Below the pieces are notes generated by a model, which saw only the letters and a list, made by a program, of their open reading frames with translations, searched no databases and had not been told where the DNA came from. 9,205 nt of DNA. It comes from Elusimicrobiota bacterium. Lineage in GTDB: Bacteria > Elusimicrobiota > Elusimicrobia > UBA1565 > UBA9628. The stretch spans positions 1 to 9,205 of the forward strand of contig JAHFCD010000053.1 of assembly GCA_023249695.1 (NCBI GenBank). The letters are read 5' to 3'. Of the stretch, positions 6,970 to 9,205 are shown piece by piece. The stretch's first letter is position 1; each line of letters opens with the position of its first letter. A program made the position numbers and the translations under genes.

Positions 6970-8721
6970 TCAATTCCGGCCCTTGAGAGGATTGGCGAAC
7001 GGGTTGCGGCCGCAGGCCTTCATGATGGCCCCGTGGCCGGTGCCGAAATAGAGATCCAGCGCGGCGGCGGCGCCCGCACCCTGGCCGTAGCGTCCCCAAC
7101 CCAGGCCGTCGGAGAGCTTCCGGCGCAGTCGCGGCAGCTCGGCCAGGACCGCCTCCGACTCGGCGCGCCGCTCTTCCACGACGGAGAAGGCGTAGGAGGA
7201 CGGCATGTCGCCGCGCGGAGCCGCGGGGACGAGGCCGAAGCTTCCCGGCTCGTGAAGAATCGGCGTGTCCGGAAACAGCGCGAACTGGTTCAGGAGGAAG
7301 GTGGAGCCGTCGACGGCGGGCAGGACGTCGACGAGAAAGTCGACGGTCTCCTCCACCTCGGCGACCGTGTCGCCGGGGAAGCCTCCGATGAGGTTGATGT
7401 GGGTGCCGACGCCGGCCCGCCCCATCGAGAGCAGGATCCGCCGCGTCGCCTCGACGTCCAGGCCCTCGGTGTGCTTCCCCATGAGCTTCTGCACGCGCGG
7501 GGAGATCGACTCGAGGCCGTAGAGGACCTCGTAGCAGCCCGAGCGCGCCAAGCTCTCGAAGAGCTCGGGCGTGTGGCTGAGCTCGAGCTTGCTGCGGCAG
7601 GCCCAACGGATGTCGAGCCCGCGCGCGGTGATTCCCTCCGCGAGCAGCCGGAGCATCGCCGGCGAAAGCGCCTCGTCGGCGAAGATGAAGGTGCGCGTGC
7701 CGCAAGCCCGCTGCGCCGCGAGGCGGTCCAGGGCCGCCCCCACCTCCGCCTTCGAAGGCGGGCGAGGGTCGTCGTACTTGTTGTTCTGGGCGCAGAACGC
7801 GCAGCGGCTCCAGTAGCAGCGCCGCGGGCTCACGCGCGTCCAAAAAACCTGCTCGGGAGCGAACGTCTCCGCGCTCAGCTTGACGGCCCCGCCCCCGACG
7901 ACCGGGGAGCCCAGCCGCGGGTGGCTGCGGGAAGAGAGGTAGCCTTTCGGCGCGGCGCCCCGCGAATGGGCCGTCGCGAGCGCCGGAACGAGGGCATCGC
8001 GCTCGTCCTTCGACTCGACGACGCTGTCGAAGAAGCCGAGGAAGCTTCCCGCGCGGCGCAGTCCTTCCATGTGCGGCTGGAGCGAGAAATTTTCGTAGCC
8101 GTGGTCGGCCAGGCAAAGATGGGCGCGCGGGCTGCGCCGACGCAGAAGCCGCGCGGCGATCAAGGCCGTCAGGAGATCCTCCGCCGAAGTGACCGAGAAC
8201 GCGACGAAGCCGGCGTCCTCGGGAAACGCGTCGAGCGAGTCTTCCACCATCGCGGAAAGGATCGTGTCGCGCCGGGCGTAGCCGCACAACGACGCGCTGT
8301 CCGAATAGTCGACGCCGGCCGCCCGAACGCCCCACCCCAGGCCGAAGAGCAGCTCGTCCTGGCAGGCGTTGAGCGCCTCGAGGAATTCGGCCAGCTTCGA
8401 GCCGGCGGCGATGGCCGCTTCCTCCGACGCGAACGGCCGCGGACCGCGCAGGTCCGTGAGCGCGCCGGCGGCCGCGCGCGCGCGCGCCCCGAACGGCAGG
8501 CCGGCGGCGCTGAGCTCGAGCCGGGCACGCAGGCGCTGGGACCAGCCGAGGTCGGCCCGCAGCCGGCCGTGAGCCGACGGCGCGCAAAGCCCCCGCCACC
8601 AGGCGGCGTTGGCGCTGAAGCGGACGGCGTCGTGCGAGGCGGCGGCGACGCCCCACCACGGTCCCGGGTCGTGATCGACGGTCGGGAAGCGTCCCGGCGG
8701 CGTCAGGGCGATGATTTTCAT
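6970..8721 (-). CDS. Radical SAM enzyme with CX4CX2C cluster motif and long N-terminal region
   Basis: A 583-residue protein from the ATG at 8721, chosen because GGAG lies 7 bases upstream and the ATG overlaps the preceding stop (ATGA); upstream extension gives Arg/Pro-rich shadow sequence. The C-terminal half (about 293-500) is a radical SAM core: Cys302, Cys307 and Cys310 in CYWSRCAFC as the 4Fe-4S ligands, FIFADE at 345-350, EVLYGLESISPRVQKLMGK at 398-416, INLIGGFPGDT at 442-452 with the usual ET in EEVDF-like context at 457-462, and FALFPDTPI at 480-488. Such enzymes cleave S-adenosylmethionine to start radical chemistry. The N-terminal half may contain a degenerate cobalamin-binding-like Rossmann region (FVAFSVTSAEDLLTALIAARLL at about 172-193, then LADHGYENF), but no D-x-H-x2-G motif is seen. 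The substrate is unknown. Context with the upstream SDR gene suggests biosynthesis or surface modification. Confidence 0.88.
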   Translation of the reverse strand: MKIIALTPPGRFPTVDHDPGPWWGVAAASHDAVRFSANAAWWRGLCAPSAHGRLRADLGWSQRLRARLELSAAGLPFGARARAAAGALTDLRGPRPFASEEAAIAAGSKLAEFLEALNACQDELLFGLGWGVRAAGVDYSDSASLCGYARRDTILSAMVEDSLDAFPEDAGFVAFSVTSAEDLLTALIAARLLRRRSPRAHLCLADHGYENFSLQPHMEGLRRAGSFLGFFDSVVESKDERDALVPALATAHSRGAAPKGYLSSRSHPRLGSPVVGGGAVKLSAETFAPEQVFWTRVSPRRCYWSRCAFCAQNNKYDDPRPPSKAEVGAALDRLAAQRACGTRTFIFADEALSPAMLRLLAEGITARGLDIRWACRSKLELSHTPELFESLARSGCYEVLYGLESISPRVQKLMGKHTEGLDVEATRRILLSMGRAGVGTHINLIGGFPGDTVAEVEETVDFLVDVLPAVDGSTFLLNQFALFPDTPILHEPGSFGLVPAAPRGDMPSSYAFSVVEERRAESEAVLAELPRLRRKLSDGLGWGRYGQGAGAAAALDLYFGTGHGAIMKACGRNPFANPLKGRN

Positions 8722-9205
8722 GCCCGGACTCCGTCGCGGGATTCCGCGGCGACGAAGCTCGAGATCAGCTCCTCCAGCGTCTGCCGCGGGCGGAAGCCGG
8801 AGGCCGCGGTGAAGGCGGCGAGATCCATCGACGAGACCGACTGCGGCAGGCGATACTCGCCCGGGCCCGGACGGCCGCCGTCCCGGACGACGACCCCGGA
8901 GGCGGTGCCGGCATGGAGGTTGATCATGTCGATGAGCTCCTTCCAGCGGCAAAAGCCGCCGGCGACGTTGAAGGCTCCGGAATGCGGGACCTCGAGGGCG
9001 TCGCTGAAAGCGCGCGCGAGATCCTCCCCTCCGATGAAGACCGAGCCGGCCGTCTCCAACGCGCGTTCCGACTCGAAAACGAAACGGAGGCCGCCGCGGC
9101 AGGCCTGGTAGACCTCGAAGAGGAACTGGCGATCCCGGCGCCGGGGCCCGGCGTCGAAAAGCAGGGCCATGCGGACGCTGACCGCCGCGCGTCGATGCTC
9201 GTCGA
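8718..9205 (-). CDS. SDR-type NAD-dependent epimerase/dehydratase, C-terminal part, cut by window edge
   Basis: The last 161 residues of an extended short-chain dehydrogenase/reductase, the family of nucleotide-sugar epimerases and dehydratases. The reading frame stays open to the right edge, so an ATG at 9170 is internal. Visible features are VSVRMALLFDAG (the usual substrate-domain strand entering the R-x-x-x-x-[YF]-G region), GSVFIGGEDLARAFSDALE (the family's 'V-x-D-L-A-x-A' helix), HSGAFNVAGG (the 'x-x-[YF]-N-[IV]-G' strand), WKELIDMI and the C-terminal SSMDLAAFTAASGFRPRQTLEELI, matching the 'D-x-x-K-A-x-x-x-L-G-[WF]-x-P' ending. The NAD-binding Gly motif and the catalytic Tyr-x3-Lys lie outside the window. 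The stop overlaps the radical SAM start as ATGA. The substrate cannot be told. Confidence 0.85.
   Translation of the reverse strand, partial: DEHRRAAVSVRMALLFDAGPRRRDRQFLFEVYQACRGGLRFVFESERALETAGSVFIGGEDLARAFSDALEVPHSGAFNVAGGFCRWKELIDMINLHAGTASGVVVRDGGRPGPGEYRLPQSVSSMDLAAFTAASGFRPRQTLEELISSFVAAESRDGVRA
8729..8732 (-). promoter_or_regulatory. Ribosome binding site deciding the radical SAM start
   Basis: Minus-strand GGAG, 7 bases before the ATG at 8721. It supports this start over an in-frame ATG at 8952, which would add 77 residues of low-complexity Arg/Pro-rich sequence that is only a shadow of the upstream SDR gene. Confidence 0.55.

Noticed and set aside
8722..8952. Extension of the radical SAM gene to an ATG at 8952
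   Set aside because: The added residues are Arg/Pro/Gly-rich and lie over well-conserved SDR coding sequence; the ATG at 8721 has a proper ribosome binding site and the ATGA overlap.
7033..9111. A long plus-strand open frame (about 690 codons) antisense to the radical SAM and SDR genes
   Set aside because: Its translation is Arg/Ala/Gly/Glu-rich with no recognisable motif, and the opposite strand encodes clear enzyme domains. It is a typical by-product of GC-rich codon bias.

Overview
The window is GC-rich bacterial DNA. All eight genes I can support lie on the minus strand, so the biological reading order runs from base 9205 down to base 1. No RNA genes, mobile elements, CRISPR arrays or clear terminators were seen, and no stretch over 300 bases lacks a gene. 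The donor is probably Gram-negative, because one product has an N-terminal export signal and another is a CHASE2 inner-membrane sensor with an extracytoplasmic domain. The phylum cannot be fixed from the sequence; I have no marker gene to choose among GC-rich lineages such as Elusimicrobiota, Acidobacteriota or Myxococcota.

In transcription order the genes are: (1) the C-terminal part of an SDR-type nucleotide-sugar epimerase/dehydratase-like protein (cut by the right edge); (2) a 583-residue radical SAM enzyme with a CX4CX2C cluster motif, joined to gene 1 by an ATGA overlap; (3) an exported protein of eight 31-residue HEAT repeats with a Lys/Pro/Ala tail; (4) a CHASE2 plus class III adenylate cyclase, joined to gene 3 by an ATGA overlap; (5) a DUF3307-type polytopic membrane protein 3 bases further on; (6) an acetyl-CoA acetyltransferase (thiolase) 10 bases further on; (7) histidine ammonia-lyase HutH, whose TTG start lies inside the thiolase gene; (8) the N-terminal part of urocanate hydratase HutU (cut by the left edge).

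The gaps are -4, 28, -4, 3, 10, -20 and 35 bases, so the whole block could be one transcript, although its functions fall into three groups. Genes 1-2 look like a biosynthetic or modification pair. Genes 3-5 look like an envelope sensing/cAMP module. Genes 6-8 are catabolic: HutH and HutU carry out the first two steps of histidine breakdown (histidine to urocanate to imidazolonepropionate), with a thiolase in front.

The points most worth a second look are the HEAT/CHASE2-cyclase/DUF3307 module, the four His/Asp pairs spaced i,i+4 in predicted membrane helices of the DUF3307 protein, the unusual radical SAM protein, and the coupling of a thiolase to hutH.
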